A stretch of 64,000 nucleotides of DNA from Mesorhizobium sp. M1B.F.Ca.ET.045.04.1.1 (GCF_003952465.1 NZ_CP034448.1:2953001-3017000); one strand, 5' to 3'. Numbered from the stretch's first letter, positions 26,368-42,600 are shown. Numbers and translations are program-made. Notes: a model not told the origin generated them from the sequence alone.

Positions 26368-27075
26368 ATGGGTTTATCAAAACAGTCTCTGGCATCCGGG
26401 CGGACACCCGCGTTGGCCGACTCAAGTTGGGTAAAGCGTGTGTCCGAACTGCCCGGAGCCGTCCGGCGTGTCCATCCGGCGGGCACAACGATTGCGCGCG
26501 AATATCAGGCCAGATCGACTATCTTGATCATAACCGCGGGCTGGGCGGCATTTGCAAAAATGCTGCCGAACGGCTCGCGTCTGATCGTCGATTTCGCGCT
26601 GCCGCACGAAATGGCCTTGATCGAGTTCACCGGAGAGATGAGCGAGACGGTGACGGCACTGTCGAACGTTGCCGCGATTGAGCTCGCAGGTCCCATCCGT
26701 TCCGTTTTTTCGCGTTACCCACAGGTCATTTGCGAGGCAGTGCTGGCGGCTGCGGCGAGCCGGTATTCAAGGGTCGCGGAACATCTGGCGAGTGTCAGCC
26801 GAAGGGGAACCGTCGAGCGCACCGCCCATCTTCTTCTCGAACTGGCATGCCGCACGCAACGATCGGCAACGAGCTATCCGGACCGCTATGACTGCCCGCT
26901 GACCCAGACCGAACTGGCGGATGCGTTGGGTCTCTCGGCCGTGCATGTGAGTCGCGTGCTGAAGACATTGCGGGAGGCAGGCCTGGCTTCGTTCCGCCGT
27001 GGCGTGGTGGAGTTGCACGACCATCAGGGGCTTATCGAAATGGCCGGATTTGACCGGCCCTATATCTCGACCTGA
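26368..27075 (+). CDS. Crp/Fnr-family transcriptional regulator
   Basis: A protein of 235 residues. Residues about 20-120 form a cyclic-nucleotide-binding-like beta roll without the Arg-Ser pair that binds cAMP and without the Fnr cysteine cluster, so the signal is unknown. The C-terminal winged helix (about 150-220) includes LTQTELADALGLSAVHVSRV then LKTLREAGLASFRRG. It stands alone, followed by the convergent Sel1 operon. Regulators of this subtype often respond to redox or stress. Confidence 0.88.
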   Translation: MGLSKQSLASGRTPALADSSWVKRVSELPGAVRRVHPAGTTIAREYQARSTILIITAGWAAFAKMLPNGSRLIVDFALPHEMALIEFTGEMSETVTALSNVAAIELAGPIRSVFSRYPQVICEAVLAAAASRYSRVAEHLASVSRRGTVERTAHLLLELACRTQRSATSYPDRYDCPLTQTELADALGLSAVHVSRVLKTLREAGLASFRRGVVELHDHQGLIEMAGFDRPYIST

Positions 27076-27126
27076 CAGTCCGGCTGTGTTGCGAGGCACG
27101 CGTTCTGCCTATCGGCAAGATCGGCT

Positions 27127-28857
27127 CTAACTTGGCTCGGCATCGGCAAGCTCATCGACGGCTTCATCAAGACCCTGAGCAGCTGCCCGCTCAAGCCAGA
27201 TACGGCCGGCGACTGGATCGTGTTCACCGGCGATGCCCCTGGAGAGATAGTGGCCTAGCATGAGTTGCGCGTGCCCATGACCTCGTTCGGCGGCTGCCGC
27301 GAACCAATTCTGTGCTGCCTTGTAATCTAGAGCCAGGCCCTGCCCAGTCTCGTACAGCGCACCGATCGCGAACATCGCACCAGCGTGACCGGCAGCGGCA
27401 GCCTGCTTGAAAAGATGTGCCGCGGCTACGGAAGAGCGTTCTCCACCGCGCCCGTTATAGAGCATTTCGGCGAGTGCCACCTGCGCCTCCGCCAGGCCGG
27501 CGTTGGCCGCCCGTTCAAACCAGACGCGGGCCTGCTTCTCGTCTGCGGTCATACCGCGTCCATTCTGGAGCATGCGAGCATACATATATTGCGCCTCAGC
27601 CACACCTTCGGCCGCGCGCCTCATCCAATGTGCCGCGCGCTCCTGATCCTTGCGCACTCCAACTCCCTCGGCGAAACAAAGGCCGAGATTGAAGGCCGCG
27701 GTCAGGTCGCCCGACGAAGCAGTCGCCCCGAACCATCCTGCGACGCTGAGACCGTCATCGGGATCGCCTGCGCCTTCGAGGACCAGATTGGCGAGGTCGA
27801 CTTGAGATTCGCGATTGCCGCTGTTTGCGGCGGCACGCAGCCAGCGCCTTCCTTCTTCGGGGTCCTGGGCCACTCCATTCCCCGAGAGATAGAGCGAAGC
27901 CAAAGCGCGGGCTGCCGACTGGTGACCGCCCTCCGCAGCTCGCCGATACCATGTCGCGGCTTCCGCATACTCTGGTCGAGGACCCCTCACATGCCGCTCG
28001 CCGAGACGATAGGCGGCGTCGAGATTTCCGGCGAGTGCAGCGCGGCGCATCCATGCCTCGCCGGCGACGGGATCTTGATCCGCCAGGCTGCCCTCGATCA
28101 GAGCGAGTCCCAGCCGAAACTGAGCCGAGGCTAGGCCCTTTTCCGCGGCAAGCTGATACAACTGCGCAGCCGCCTCCAAATCCACCGGCACGCCCATTCC
28201 GTGCTCGGTGAGGATTGCAAGAAGATAAATCGCGGTCGGCAGGCCGGCATCCGCGGCGCGCCGTACCTCTGCGGCAATTCTGGTTTTGTGCTCCGCCTCC
28301 CCGCGTCGGGAAAGGGAAAAGGCAAGGCCAAGGCATCCTTCCGGACAACCGGCTGCCGCGGATTTCTCATACCAGTCCTGCGCGGCATCGAGATCGCGCA
28401 TTGCCTTCGGACCTCTGCTCAGGATGTACCCGAGTATTGCCTGCCCGGTTGGGGAGCCGGCCTGCGCGGCTTTTCGAGCGAACTGGAGCGCTGTCTCGAA
28501 ATCGGGGTCTCGTGCGAATTCCGATTTGAACAGGGTTTCCGAATTGTGGCCACCACCGCTGTCTTCGTGTCCTGCCAGTCCAGCGACGCAAAGCGCGGCG
28601 AGAAGCGCCTGCGCATCGGCGCTTCCATGATCGGCGGCCCGTCGCAGCCAGCGCGTGCCTTCCGACCCGCTTGGCGGCACCCCCAAGCCTTCGAGATAGC
28701 AACGAGCGACGCGGTACTCGGCCTCTGGAATGCCCGCACGAGCGGCGATCGCCATGAGGTGAAAAGCTTCGGCGGGCTTGCCACCTGCGTTAAGCTGGAC
28801 AGCTCTTCGCATAGCCAGTGCAGGATGCAAGCGGCTCAGCCAATCCAGGATCGCCAT
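27127..28857 (-). CDS. Sel1-repeat protein
   Basis: A protein of 576 residues made almost wholly of Sel1-like repeats (units of about 36 residues such as AEYRVARCYLEGLGV-x-AxxWLRRAADHG, AQYMYARMLQNGRG, AMFAIGALYETGQG). These alpha-alpha solenoids mediate protein-protein contacts. There is no obvious signal peptide. Its ATG comes one base after the HlyD stop, so it belongs to the exporter operon and may be a cytoplasmic docking or assembly factor for the secreted collagen-like protein, though this is inference. Confidence 0.9.
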   Translation of the reverse strand: MAILDWLSRLHPALAMRRAVQLNAGGKPAEAFHLMAIAARAGIPEAEYRVARCYLEGLGVPPSGSEGTRWLRRAADHGSADAQALLAALCVAGLAGHEDSGGGHNSETLFKSEFARDPDFETALQFARKAAQAGSPTGQAILGYILSRGPKAMRDLDAAQDWYEKSAAAGCPEGCLGLAFSLSRRGEAEHKTRIAAEVRRAADAGLPTAIYLLAILTEHGMGVPVDLEAAAQLYQLAAEKGLASAQFRLGLALIEGSLADQDPVAGEAWMRRAALAGNLDAAYRLGERHVRGPRPEYAEAATWYRRAAEGGHQSAARALASLYLSGNGVAQDPEEGRRWLRAAANSGNRESQVDLANLVLEGAGDPDDGLSVAGWFGATASSGDLTAAFNLGLCFAEGVGVRKDQERAAHWMRRAAEGVAEAQYMYARMLQNGRGMTADEKQARVWFERAANAGLAEAQVALAEMLYNGRGGERSSVAAAHLFKQAAAAGHAGAMFAIGALYETGQGLALDYKAAQNWFAAAAERGHGHAQLMLGHYLSRGIAGEHDPVAGRIWLERAAAQGLDEAVDELADAEPS

Positions 28858-28858
28858 T

Positions 28859-30265
28859 CTACGGCTCCCGCATCGCTTCCTGACCTAGTGGCAGTATCGC
28901 ACCCAGAATGTATTTGAGGACCGTGCGGCGACCTACCTTCACGTCCGCGGTGACGGGCATGCCGGGACTGATCGCGAAGCCCGCGGGCACGCCATGGAGG
29001 GCGACGTCGTCGATGGAGATCTGCGTGCGATAGAACTGGTCAGCATCCGACGGCAGCATCGCCAACGAGCTGTTCGGATCGCGCGCCTGTTCCCTGGCCG
29101 AAAAAGAGTCCGGGCTGACCGTCCGAACCGTTCCGTGAGCCAAGCCATATTGCGAATAGGGGAAGGTATCGAACTTGATGGCCACGGGATCGCCGACATG
29201 GACGAAGCCGCTGCTGCGCCCGACAATGTTCGTCTCGATCTCAAGCACGGCGTCGGCCGGAACCAGCGTGATCAACCGCTCTCCGGACTGCAGGACCGAG
29301 CCGACCGAGACCTTGGCCACCGACTGGACGGTAGCGTCGGCTTCGGTCCTCAACTCCACCAGCTGTTTGCGAAGCTTCGCCTTGTTGAGCAGCTCGCGGG
29401 CGTCGGACATGCGCGAATTGGCTTCCGACAGGCCCTGCGATACCTCGGCACGCCAGCTTTGAATGTAGCCGTCACGCTCGGCCACAACTGCTGCCTGCTG
29501 GCGCCTGGCGGCCTCAGTCGTCTGTTCGGCGTTGCTGAGCGAGCGCGACATTTCCGCGGAGTTGTCCTCGGCAAGGAGCGTATTGAGACGGCTTCCGACT
29601 TGTCGTTCTTCGAGTTGCTGGCGCATCTTTTCGATCGACGCCGCCACTGCCAGCCGTTGCCGGTAGCCCTCGGCATCGGACTGCGAGCGTGAGATCACCG
29701 AACTGAGCTCGTCGCGCTGCCGGTCGAAGCTTTCCAGCTTGGCGTCATAGACAGCCTTGCGGCGTTCGAAGATGGAAGCTTGCAATGTCCAACTGGGATC
29801 CAGTCCGTCATAGCTGAAAGGCTTGTCATCGGCCTCCGCCTTCAGGCGCGCCACTTCGGCTTCGAGCGTCGTGACCTGGGTGGCCAACGCCGTTAGGTCA
29901 GCCGAGGCGAAAGTAGCGTCAAGGCGAGCCAGCACTTGACCGGCCTTCACACGCTGCCCTTCGCGCACCTCGATTGAGCGGACGATCGCTGTCTCCAGCG
30001 GCTGGACGATCATGTTGGGCGATTGCGAGACGACGAGGCCCCTCGTCGTGACAACCTGGTCGACCGGTATCAGGGCCGCAATCGTGATCAACGCGACGAC
30101 CAGACTGAAGATGATCCAGACGATACCGCGCGCCACGCGCGGAATGGGCGCATTGGCGACCGCCGTCGACGGCCACTGGAATTCGAGGATGGCAGGCGCC
30201 GTCGGATCGCGAGCGTCTGTCAGGCGCCGGCGGACAGGAAGGGTGGTATAGGTGGTGCTGCTCAT
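28859..30265 (-). CDS. HlyD-family type I secretion adaptor
   Basis: A protein of 468 residues with one N-terminal membrane span (about 45-67, IVWIIFSLVVALITIAALIP), a biotinyl/lipoyl-like half (VQPLETAIVRSIEVREGQRV), a long coiled coil (about 120-310) and a C-terminal beta domain. It links the inner-membrane ABC exporter to an outer-membrane channel. No TolC-like gene is in the window, so a shared outer-membrane protein is probably used. It follows the ABC exporter gene after 12 bases. Confidence 0.93.
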   Translation of the reverse strand: MSSTTYTTLPVRRRLTDARDPTAPAILEFQWPSTAVANAPIPRVARGIVWIIFSLVVALITIAALIPVDQVVTTRGLVVSQSPNMIVQPLETAIVRSIEVREGQRVKAGQVLARLDATFASADLTALATQVTTLEAEVARLKAEADDKPFSYDGLDPSWTLQASIFERRKAVYDAKLESFDRQRDELSSVISRSQSDAEGYRQRLAVAASIEKMRQQLEERQVGSRLNTLLAEDNSAEMSRSLSNAEQTTEAARRQQAAVVAERDGYIQSWRAEVSQGLSEANSRMSDARELLNKAKLRKQLVELRTEADATVQSVAKVSVGSVLQSGERLITLVPADAVLEIETNIVGRSSGFVHVGDPVAIKFDTFPYSQYGLAHGTVRTVSPDSFSAREQARDPNSSLAMLPSDADQFYRTQISIDDVALHGVPAGFAISPGMPVTADVKVGRRTVLKYILGAILPLGQEAMREP

Positions 30266-30277
30266 GGCCGGCCGATT

Positions 30278-32566
30278 TCAAGCCAGCCGAGGCGGTACGG
30301 CCGCCAAATGGCCATGTCGCCCGTCAAGATGGCGATTCTGCTGGAACCAAAGCTGGCGGTAAACACCGCACCGCTCGAGCAGGACGGAATGAGGCGCGAC
30401 GTCGAGAACCTTGCCCTGATCCATGACGAGGATTTGGTCGCACTCTGTCAGAGAAGCGAGCCGGTGCGACACGATGATCATAGTACGGCCACTGGCGATG
30501 CGCATCAGATTGGCGCTGACCACCGCCTCGCTCTCGGGGTCGAGCGCGCTTGTCGCTTCGTCGAGTATCAGGATGGTCGGATCGTGAATGAGCGCCCGCG
30601 CGATCGCCAAGCGCTGTCTCTGGCCGCCCGAAAGGTTGGGCGAGCCCTCCTCAATATAGGTATCGTAGCCGCTCGGCATGCGTTCGATGAATTCGGCGGC
30701 GCCGGCAAGGTGAGCGGCACGCATGGCATCGGAAAGCGTCAGGCCGGCGCGCCCGGCGATGATGTTGTCCCTGATCGAACCGCGGAAAAGGAAATTGTCC
30801 TGAAGGACGACGCCAAGTCCCTGCCGAAGATGACGCAGGTTGATTTCCTTGAGATCCACTCCATCCAACTTGAGGAACCCGCTGTAGTCGCGATTGATAC
30901 CCTGCAACAGCCGCGCAATCGTCGATTTCCCTGACCCGCTGCGCCCTACAATCCCGAACATCGCGCCTGCCGGTATGTCGAAGCTGACCTTGTCGAGCGC
31001 CGGCGTCTTGGTGCCGATATAACTAAAGGTCAGATCGCTGAAACTAATCTCGCCGATGAGTTTCGGCCTCAAGCCAGCGGAATTGGAACCGCTTTCCAAC
31101 GGGCGGTTGAGAACCGACGCGGCCTCGCCGATCGCAGCCCCGACCTCTTCGTAGTCCTCGACCAGTCGAGCCAGGCCGACCAGCGGCTGCGCCACACGTT
31201 GGGCGATCATCATGAAGGCGAACAGGCTGCCGACCATGTAGCCGGATCGGTCGCTCATCGCGAGATAAGCGCCGATCAGCATGGTGCCGAGCACCATGAC
31301 ACGCTCGATCGGCGTGACGAGGGTCTGCGGCCAGTTGGCGAGTTGCCCGAAGGCAAGACGAGCCTTACCCGCCTCTGCCACCCGTTCATCCCATAATGCC
31401 TTGCGTTGCGGTTCGAGACCGAGCGCCTTGACCGTCTTGATGCCGACGACGGTTTCGCCGAGCGCCGCCGACTTCGAGGTTTCTGCGTCGACCACCTGCT
31501 GGTATCTCCGGCGCAGCGGAGCAAGGAAGGCGAAGATGATCGCCATGATCACGACCGCGCAGGCGAGCACCATCCAGGCGAGTGTCGCGTTGATGTAGAA
31601 CATGACCGGGATCAGAACGCAAAGCGTGATCAGATCCAGGAATGTGCTGAGCAGCTTTCCAGTGAGGAACTCGCGGATCCGGTAGACCTGCGCGAGATGG
31701 TACAAGGTCTCACCGGCGGGATGACGCTCGAAATAGTCCAGCGGTAAGCGCAAGAGCCGGCTGAAGACGTGCAAGTTCAGCTTGGTGTCCAGGCGGGCGC
31801 CGATGACATTGATGATCAGCCGTCGCGCATGACCGAGCAGCGTCTCATAGACGAAGACGACGGCGATGATCGCAGTCAGCAATACCAGGGTCGAGATGCT
31901 GCTGAACTGCAGCACCTTGTTGACCACTGTCATCACGATAAGCGGGGGCAGAATGGTCAATATACTGAGGGTGAAGGAGGCAATGCCGATGTCGCGCAGG
32001 GGTCGGCTCTCGATCCGCACGAGATCGACCAGCCAACCGAACGTGAAGGGCGCGTCCGCTGCGATATATGAGCGAGCCGGCCGCAGCAGAACGGTCTCAC
32101 CCGACCACACCTGCAGCAACCGGAGCTCATCAATGGGTACGCCTTGCGCGTCGTCGGGTGCATCGACGCTCTTGAGGAAAACGACATTTCGTTCGGGACT
32201 GGCTCCGGTAAGGATGCCCGCGCCGCCGTCGCTGAAAAGCAGAACGACCGGCCCGGTGTGCTCGAAGCGCAGGAGATGTGACCAGCGGATGCGCAGCGCG
32301 CGCGACCACATTCCGCCGTTCTGCGCCCATTGGGAGAGGTCGGCCGCGTTTGGGAGCGCGCTTGCGCTCGCGGCTCTGAATTCGTTCGGTTCAAGCTCGA
32401 TACCGTGGTAGCGGGCCACCCGGATCATCGCCTTGAGGCGCGGGGCGATCTGGTCGAAACCCTCGGGCCTTCCAGGAATAAGCACCGATTTGGGCACATT
32501 GTCGGTAGCCGGTTCCGCATCGGAGCGGATGGGCTGCACACCCGGTTGCACAATCACGCTCGCCAT
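30278..32566 (-). CDS. Type I secretion ABC exporter (permease-ATPase)
   Basis: A protein of 762 residues from ATG 32566 with GGAAGGG before it. The N-terminal 150 residues resemble the C39-like domain of HlyB-type exporters but lack the catalytic Cys, so it should bind rather than cleave its cargo. Six membrane helices follow, then the ATPase with Walker A GRSGSGKST, signature LSGGQRQR and Walker [15 protein letters not shown]. It is likely the exporter for the collagen-like protein encoded just upstream on the same strand. Confidence 0.94.
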   Translation of the reverse strand: MASVIVQPGVQPIRSDAEPATDNVPKSVLIPGRPEGFDQIAPRLKAMIRVARYHGIELEPNEFRAASASALPNAADLSQWAQNGGMWSRALRIRWSHLLRFEHTGPVVLLFSDGGAGILTGASPERNVVFLKSVDAPDDAQGVPIDELRLLQVWSGETVLLRPARSYIAADAPFTFGWLVDLVRIESRPLRDIGIASFTLSILTILPPLIVMTVVNKVLQFSSISTLVLLTAIIAVVFVYETLLGHARRLIINVIGARLDTKLNLHVFSRLLRLPLDYFERHPAGETLYHLAQVYRIREFLTGKLLSTFLDLITLCVLIPVMFYINATLAWMVLACAVVIMAIIFAFLAPLRRRYQQVVDAETSKSAALGETVVGIKTVKALGLEPQRKALWDERVAEAGKARLAFGQLANWPQTLVTPIERVMVLGTMLIGAYLAMSDRSGYMVGSLFAFMMIAQRVAQPLVGLARLVEDYEEVGAAIGEAASVLNRPLESGSNSAGLRPKLIGEISFSDLTFSYIGTKTPALDKVSFDIPAGAMFGIVGRSGSGKSTIARLLQGINRDYSGFLKLDGVDLKEINLRHLRQGLGVVLQDNFLFRGSIRDNIIAGRAGLTLSDAMRAAHLAGAAEFIERMPSGYDTYIEEGSPNLSGGQRQRLAIARALIHDPTILILDEATSALDPESEAVVSANLMRIASGRTMIIVSHRLASLTECDQILVMDQGKVLDVAPHSVLLERCGVYRQLWFQQNRHLDGRHGHLAAVPPRLA

Positions 32567-32700
32567 CGATTTCCCTTCCTGCCTGCAGGCAAGGGTGCAC
32601 AAACGCCCCGGGCAAGCTGTCCCAGCCGGGACTTCTGGCGAACCCGATCATACTCGCAAGGGAGTCGGCGCGCGAGTCCGGTCTTCATCTGGAAATGGTG

Positions 32701-32738
32701 AACGCGCGGGCCCCGGCTTCCTGCGGGGTCCGCGCGTT
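32701..32738 (-). terminator. Long hairpin between cargo and exporter genes
   Basis: AACGCGCGGGCCCC (32701-32714) pairs with GGGGTCCGCGCGTT (32725-32738), 14 positions with one mismatch and a ten-base loop. No U-run follows on the minus strand. It lies 17 bases after the collagen-like stop and about 135 before the exporter start, where partial termination or mRNA-end protection would give more cargo than exporter. Confidence 0.6.
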
Positions 32739-32755
32739 CTTTGTTGGACCAACAC

Positions 32756-38067
<5,312 letters not shown>

Positions 38068-38134
38068 TCATTTCAGCGGGAAGCCGCCCACCGGCTTGGC
38101 AGGCGAGGGCTACGGGCAATTGGATTGGACGGAA

Positions 38135-38449
38135 TCACCTTCCGGATGTCCCGACGGCGCCGCCGGGATTTTGAACAGCGGGAACCTCTACCCGCAGGAA
38201 GCTGGCCACCTCGAATTTCCCGCCATCATCAAACGTGCCGATCGCCAATGAGCCGGCGCTGCTTGGGACTTTGACGGTGAGGGAGACAGCAAGGCTTCGT
38301 TTGACCGCCTTGGGGAGCATGACCTGACCGACGATCGCGCTCTTGAGCGTATCCAGAATGAAATAGGTCACATTTTCGGTCGTGTCGCCGATTGGCAGAA
38401 CGCCGCGAACAGTGACCTCCATCGCCGCAAAGCCTGCTGTGTAGCTCAT
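38135..38449 (-). CDS. Small protein upstream of the collagen-like gene
   Basis: A protein of 104 residues from ATG 38449, preceded by GAGGAG. It reads as a beta-rich, mostly soluble chain (MEVTVRGVLPIGDTTENVTY, SLAVSLTVKVPSS, FEVASFLRVEVP) without signal peptide. It ends 91 bases before the giant protein on the same strand and is probably co-transcribed. It could be a chaperone or a co-exported subunit; no family recognised. Confidence 0.68.
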   Translation of the reverse strand: MSYTAGFAAMEVTVRGVLPIGDTTENVTYFILDTLKSAIVGQVMLPKAVKRSLAVSLTVKVPSSAGSLAIGTFDDGGKFEVASFLRVEVPAVQNPGGAVGTSGR

Positions 38450-39619
38450 CTTATTCTCCTCGATCAGCGGCTAAAGCACCGCCGTGTTCCTGTTTTTGCT
38501 TTCCTGATTTCCGAAGATCACCGAACGCCCGCGGTCGGATGAGGGTAGAAGCCGCCCTCGCTCAAATAGCGTGCGATAGCCAATCCAGGCGGATTGCGCC
38601 GATGGTGCGCGCTCCGACGCTTCAACGCGCCAGCCGGCTAGCGCCGACGCAGCCAAGCCCCTGGCCAACACGGCGGGGCCAAGCGCCTTTGCTTCGACCT
38701 TTGGCCGCAGGTTTCGGGCTTGGTTGGACGGGCACTCAGGTTTTGCGGAATTGCCGAGGCAGACGAAAGGACCGATGCTGCGTCGGTCCTGCTGTGGGTC
38801 ATGGTCGAAAGCGTCGGACGTGGTGGCCGTCAGTTCGCGGCCGCCGGCTAGGGCGTCGAGATCGCAACTTGGCTGAACCTGAGCTGGGGGGCTGCTGAAG
38901 CGAGGAACAGCATTGCAATGGGGGGCCGCATCGAACCCTCTCCAGCTCGCTCGCAACGACGCTAGCACCACAACGCACTCCCGTCAGGTGACACCGATCG
39001 CTCGGCAATCACTCGCGAGGAGATTCTGGAATGGGAAGCCGTCTGTCTTCCGCCGATGACAGGTTGAACGCGGCCTACAACAAGCACGCAAAACGAGCGT
39101 GCTCTTTCCTCATACGCGAACTGGCTCTATTACCCCAGACTCCCTCTTCACCCACATGTCTGAAAATTTCATGGCGCAATGACCACGAGACTTGCGGCCC
39201 CCTCTGCCAAATATTAGTAAATTAGAAAATTAGGAATTTGTAAACTATGAAAATCTGGAATTCGGAAACGGCGGGCAGGCATGCGACAGTTGCTCAAGGT
39301 CTCTTAGCTTGAAAAAAAACTTCGAGACCTCAAAGGCTTGGCTTTCGGCTCCCAGCACTACTAGCTGCACGAAAGTTGGCTCGCGATAGCCATAAGGAGT
39401 AGGATTAGGTACTGTAAGCCATAAGGAGTAGGGTCAAGCGCAGTTTCGCCAAACGATTAGGGCGATAGAACGAATGATCCGATGTTCGGATATGGAGGTT
39501 ATGCTGAACGAAATCACTGCGTGAAGAAGCGGGCGATCGGGCCGTTGGTGTCTAGGCAGTCAGCCGCCTTGGTCGTCGTCAGGATCAAACGGAACTCAAA
39601 CTGAGCCGGCAATTCTCAG
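38450..39619. other. Long intergenic region between divergent surface loci
   Basis: About 1.17 kb. A 166-codon frame on the minus strand (38471-38971) lacks domain features and a good start signal and is left out. An AT-rich block at 39205-39255 contains TTAGTAAATTAG, similar to the palindrome before the GGDEF-EAL gene at 49384. Promoters for both directions should lie here. Confidence 0.45.
39388..39432. repeat. Short direct repeat upstream of the glycosyltransferase operon
   Basis: AGCCATAAGGAGTAGG occurs at 39388-39403 and again at 39417-39432, 29 bases start to start, that is nearly three helical turns. It may be a pair of regulator sites about 190 bases before the glycosyltransferase start. 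Confidence 0.5.
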
Positions 39620-42600
39620 ATGACGAACGGCAAGCGCCTCTGCCTTAACATGATTGTCAAGAACGAGATCGCGAACCTGCAGCGCTGTCTTGTAGCGGTT
39701 GCCGACTATATCGACTGCTGGGTCATAGGTGATACCGGCTCGAATGACGGGAGCCAGGATTTCATCAGATCGTTTTTCGCGGACAGAAACCTGCCGGGCG
39801 AATTGCACGAGTTCCCGTTTCACAACTTTGAGCAGGCGCGCAACGAAGCCCTCGACCGCGCCTACGCCTCGGCGCTCAACTACGACTACCTGCTGTTCGA
39901 CGATGCGGACATGGAGCTGATGGTCGAAGATGCGGGCTTCCGCCAATGGCTCGATGCTCCTGGGTATCGCATGCTGCAGCGATCAGGTTCCGATCTCGCT
40001 TATTGGAACACGCGTTTGGTCAGGCGCGAAGCTGGCGCACGCTACCACGGCGTGACCCACGAATATATCGACGTTCCCGGTGGCGTGGAGGAGCTGCGGG
40101 GTGTCTGGTACAAGGATCACGCCACGGGTTCCAACCGGGTCGACAAGTTCGAGCGCGATATCAGGCTCCTGCTGGAAGCTCTGGAGAAGGATCCGGAGAA
40201 CCACCGATACTGGTTCTACCTGGCGCAATCCTATCGGGACGCCGGCCGCACGCCGGAAGCCGCTGTAGCCTATGCCAAGCGCGCCGCGATGGGCGGCTGG
40301 GACGAAGAAGCGTGGAACGCCCGCCTGCAGGAGGCGCGCTGCCTGCGCAAGCTCGGCGATGATGCCGGTTTCATCCGCCAGTCGCTGGCCGCCTTCGATC
40401 AGCGCCCCAAACGCGCCGAGCCGCTTTACGACCTAGCGCGGTTCTACCGCGAGAAGGGAATGAACGACGCCAGCGTGCTGTTTTCCGAAGCGGGGTTGGC
40501 GATCAAGCGGCCGGAGCAAGACATCCTGTTTCTCGAGGACTTCGTCTACACAACCGGCCTGTGGGAAGAGCACGCGATCGCGGCGAACTACGCTAGCGAT
40601 CCCGTCCGCAAGGATCGCGGCTTCGCTGCGTGCAACTGGCTGGCGCTGGACCGCATGATCGCCGACGGCCCGCGAGACCTGGCTCGGTCCAACCTGTTCT
40701 TTTACCTCCGGCCCGCCAAGGAGGAGATGCCCTCCTTCAGCGCGCGCCCGGTCGGCTTCACGGCTCCGGACGGCTATCGGATGTCGACTCCATCGGTAAC
40801 GAGGTGGGGTGACGAGATCGTGCTCTTGCAGAGTTCAGTAGCCGAACCCCGCGCCCAATACGACACGCCGAAGGGGACACCGAACCACGCACGCAATTTC
40901 CTGCTCCGATTGAGCAACGAACTCGAGGTCGAGTCGTCAAGGGAGATCTTACGCTCGGCCGATTTGCCCCAACCTGCCTACGACCTGGGTCTCGGATGTG
41001 AAGGCGTTCGCCTGATAGCATGGCAGGACCGATTGTGGGCTGTTGCTTGCGCCCGCACCGAGGCAGATGACCGCCCCGAACCGGTCATTGCATGTATCGA
41101 CCAGAGTGGGCCTGGGCCGCACCATATGACCGACTGGCGTGTGCTGCGCCCAACGGGCGCAAAGGTCCAAGCCGATAACTGGATGCCTCTGGTCAAGTCC
41201 GCCGGCATCGACATCGAGCAGGAGCAGCTGCAGTTCATTGCCGCGAGCGATCCCATCGGCCTCTTCGACGGTGAAGGCCGAACGATCTCGCAGACGGCAC
41301 CCGCCGTCGCGACCGATCAGTTCAGAGGGGGCACGCAGGCAATTGCATTTGAAGGCGGGTGGCTGGCGCTTGTCTACGAGACGCGGGCAAAGCCGAACGA
41401 CGCTCGGCAATACCGCCAACACCGCTTCGTCTGGTTCGACGGAGCAGGCCACCTGGCGAAGGTCAGCCGGCCCTTTTTCTTTGACAGAACAGGGATCGAA
41501 CTCGCGGCCGGGCTGGCTTGGCATCCGGATGAGAAGCGCCTGCTGATCTCCTACAGCGTGGACGACACCCAGCCGTGGATCGCAATCATCGACGGAACGG
41601 AAGTGGGACGGACATTAAAGGATGTGGATCGCCCGTCGCCGGTCATGGCCGATCCAGGCTTGATGCCAGCTTCACCTTCCTCGAACCCCCAACGCGATTT
41701 TCCACCGTACGAAGTTCCGGCTTCGGAAACGAGGACTGAACTGTCCGGCGATCGGGTGGACAGAGGCAAATCGTCGATGGGTGGCAATTCCATCTGCTCC
41801 GGAAGCGCGAAATCGAGCGAGGAGATCTTTCACAAGCTCGCGCCTTTTCTGCACGACGTCGACCATGCTCTGCAACGACGGGAACGATCGCGTCGTTTCG
41901 ACGAGCGGATTGCTCGCTTCGTCGGCGACGACACGGCCCTTCCGCAGATCAACTGCTTTTACGAGGTGATGTCCGAAAAGACCGAACATCGTACCCTGAT
42001 TGCTGCAACCTCATCGATGCGCTCGGCAGGCCATCCGGTCCGGGTGTGGAGCTACTCGCCGCACAAGCTTGAGTTCCTGGCGATCCATGGAATCGAAATC
42101 CGGTCGGCGGACGACGTGATGCCGCGCGCCCTTTTCGAGCGGATCGTCGCCGGCTCCGAGATCAGGTACTTCAGCGATATCTTTCGCTATGCCGTTCTTT
42201 ATGAGCATGGCGGGCTATGGATGGATTCGGACATTGTCCTGTTGCGCCCGTTCGCCTTTCATGGCGATCACTTTTTCAATCTGCAATGGCGCGGATCGCA
42301 CAAGGGTCACTTAGTGTGCGGCAACGTCATCTATGCCAAGCCCTACAGTCGCCATCTAAGAGCACTGTACGAAATTTCAATCCAGCGTTTTCATGATGCG
42401 CGGGGCAAGGAATTTGGTGACATTGGCCCGAAATTGCTTTCCGACTACATCGCGTCCGAGGACGGCGCCGACCTGCGCGACGCGGTATTCAGCCCGATGT
42501 TCTTCAACGCGATTGATTGGACAGAGACCGAACTGTTCGACAAGCCGATTTCGGAATTGGCTGATTATCTGAATGATGACCGCGTGTTCGGCATCCACCT

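Noticed and set aside
38471..38971. A 166-codon minus frame upstream of the 38135-38449 gene
   Set aside because: No ribosome-binding site, domain or regular secondary structure pattern; its residue mix looks like random high-GC translation.
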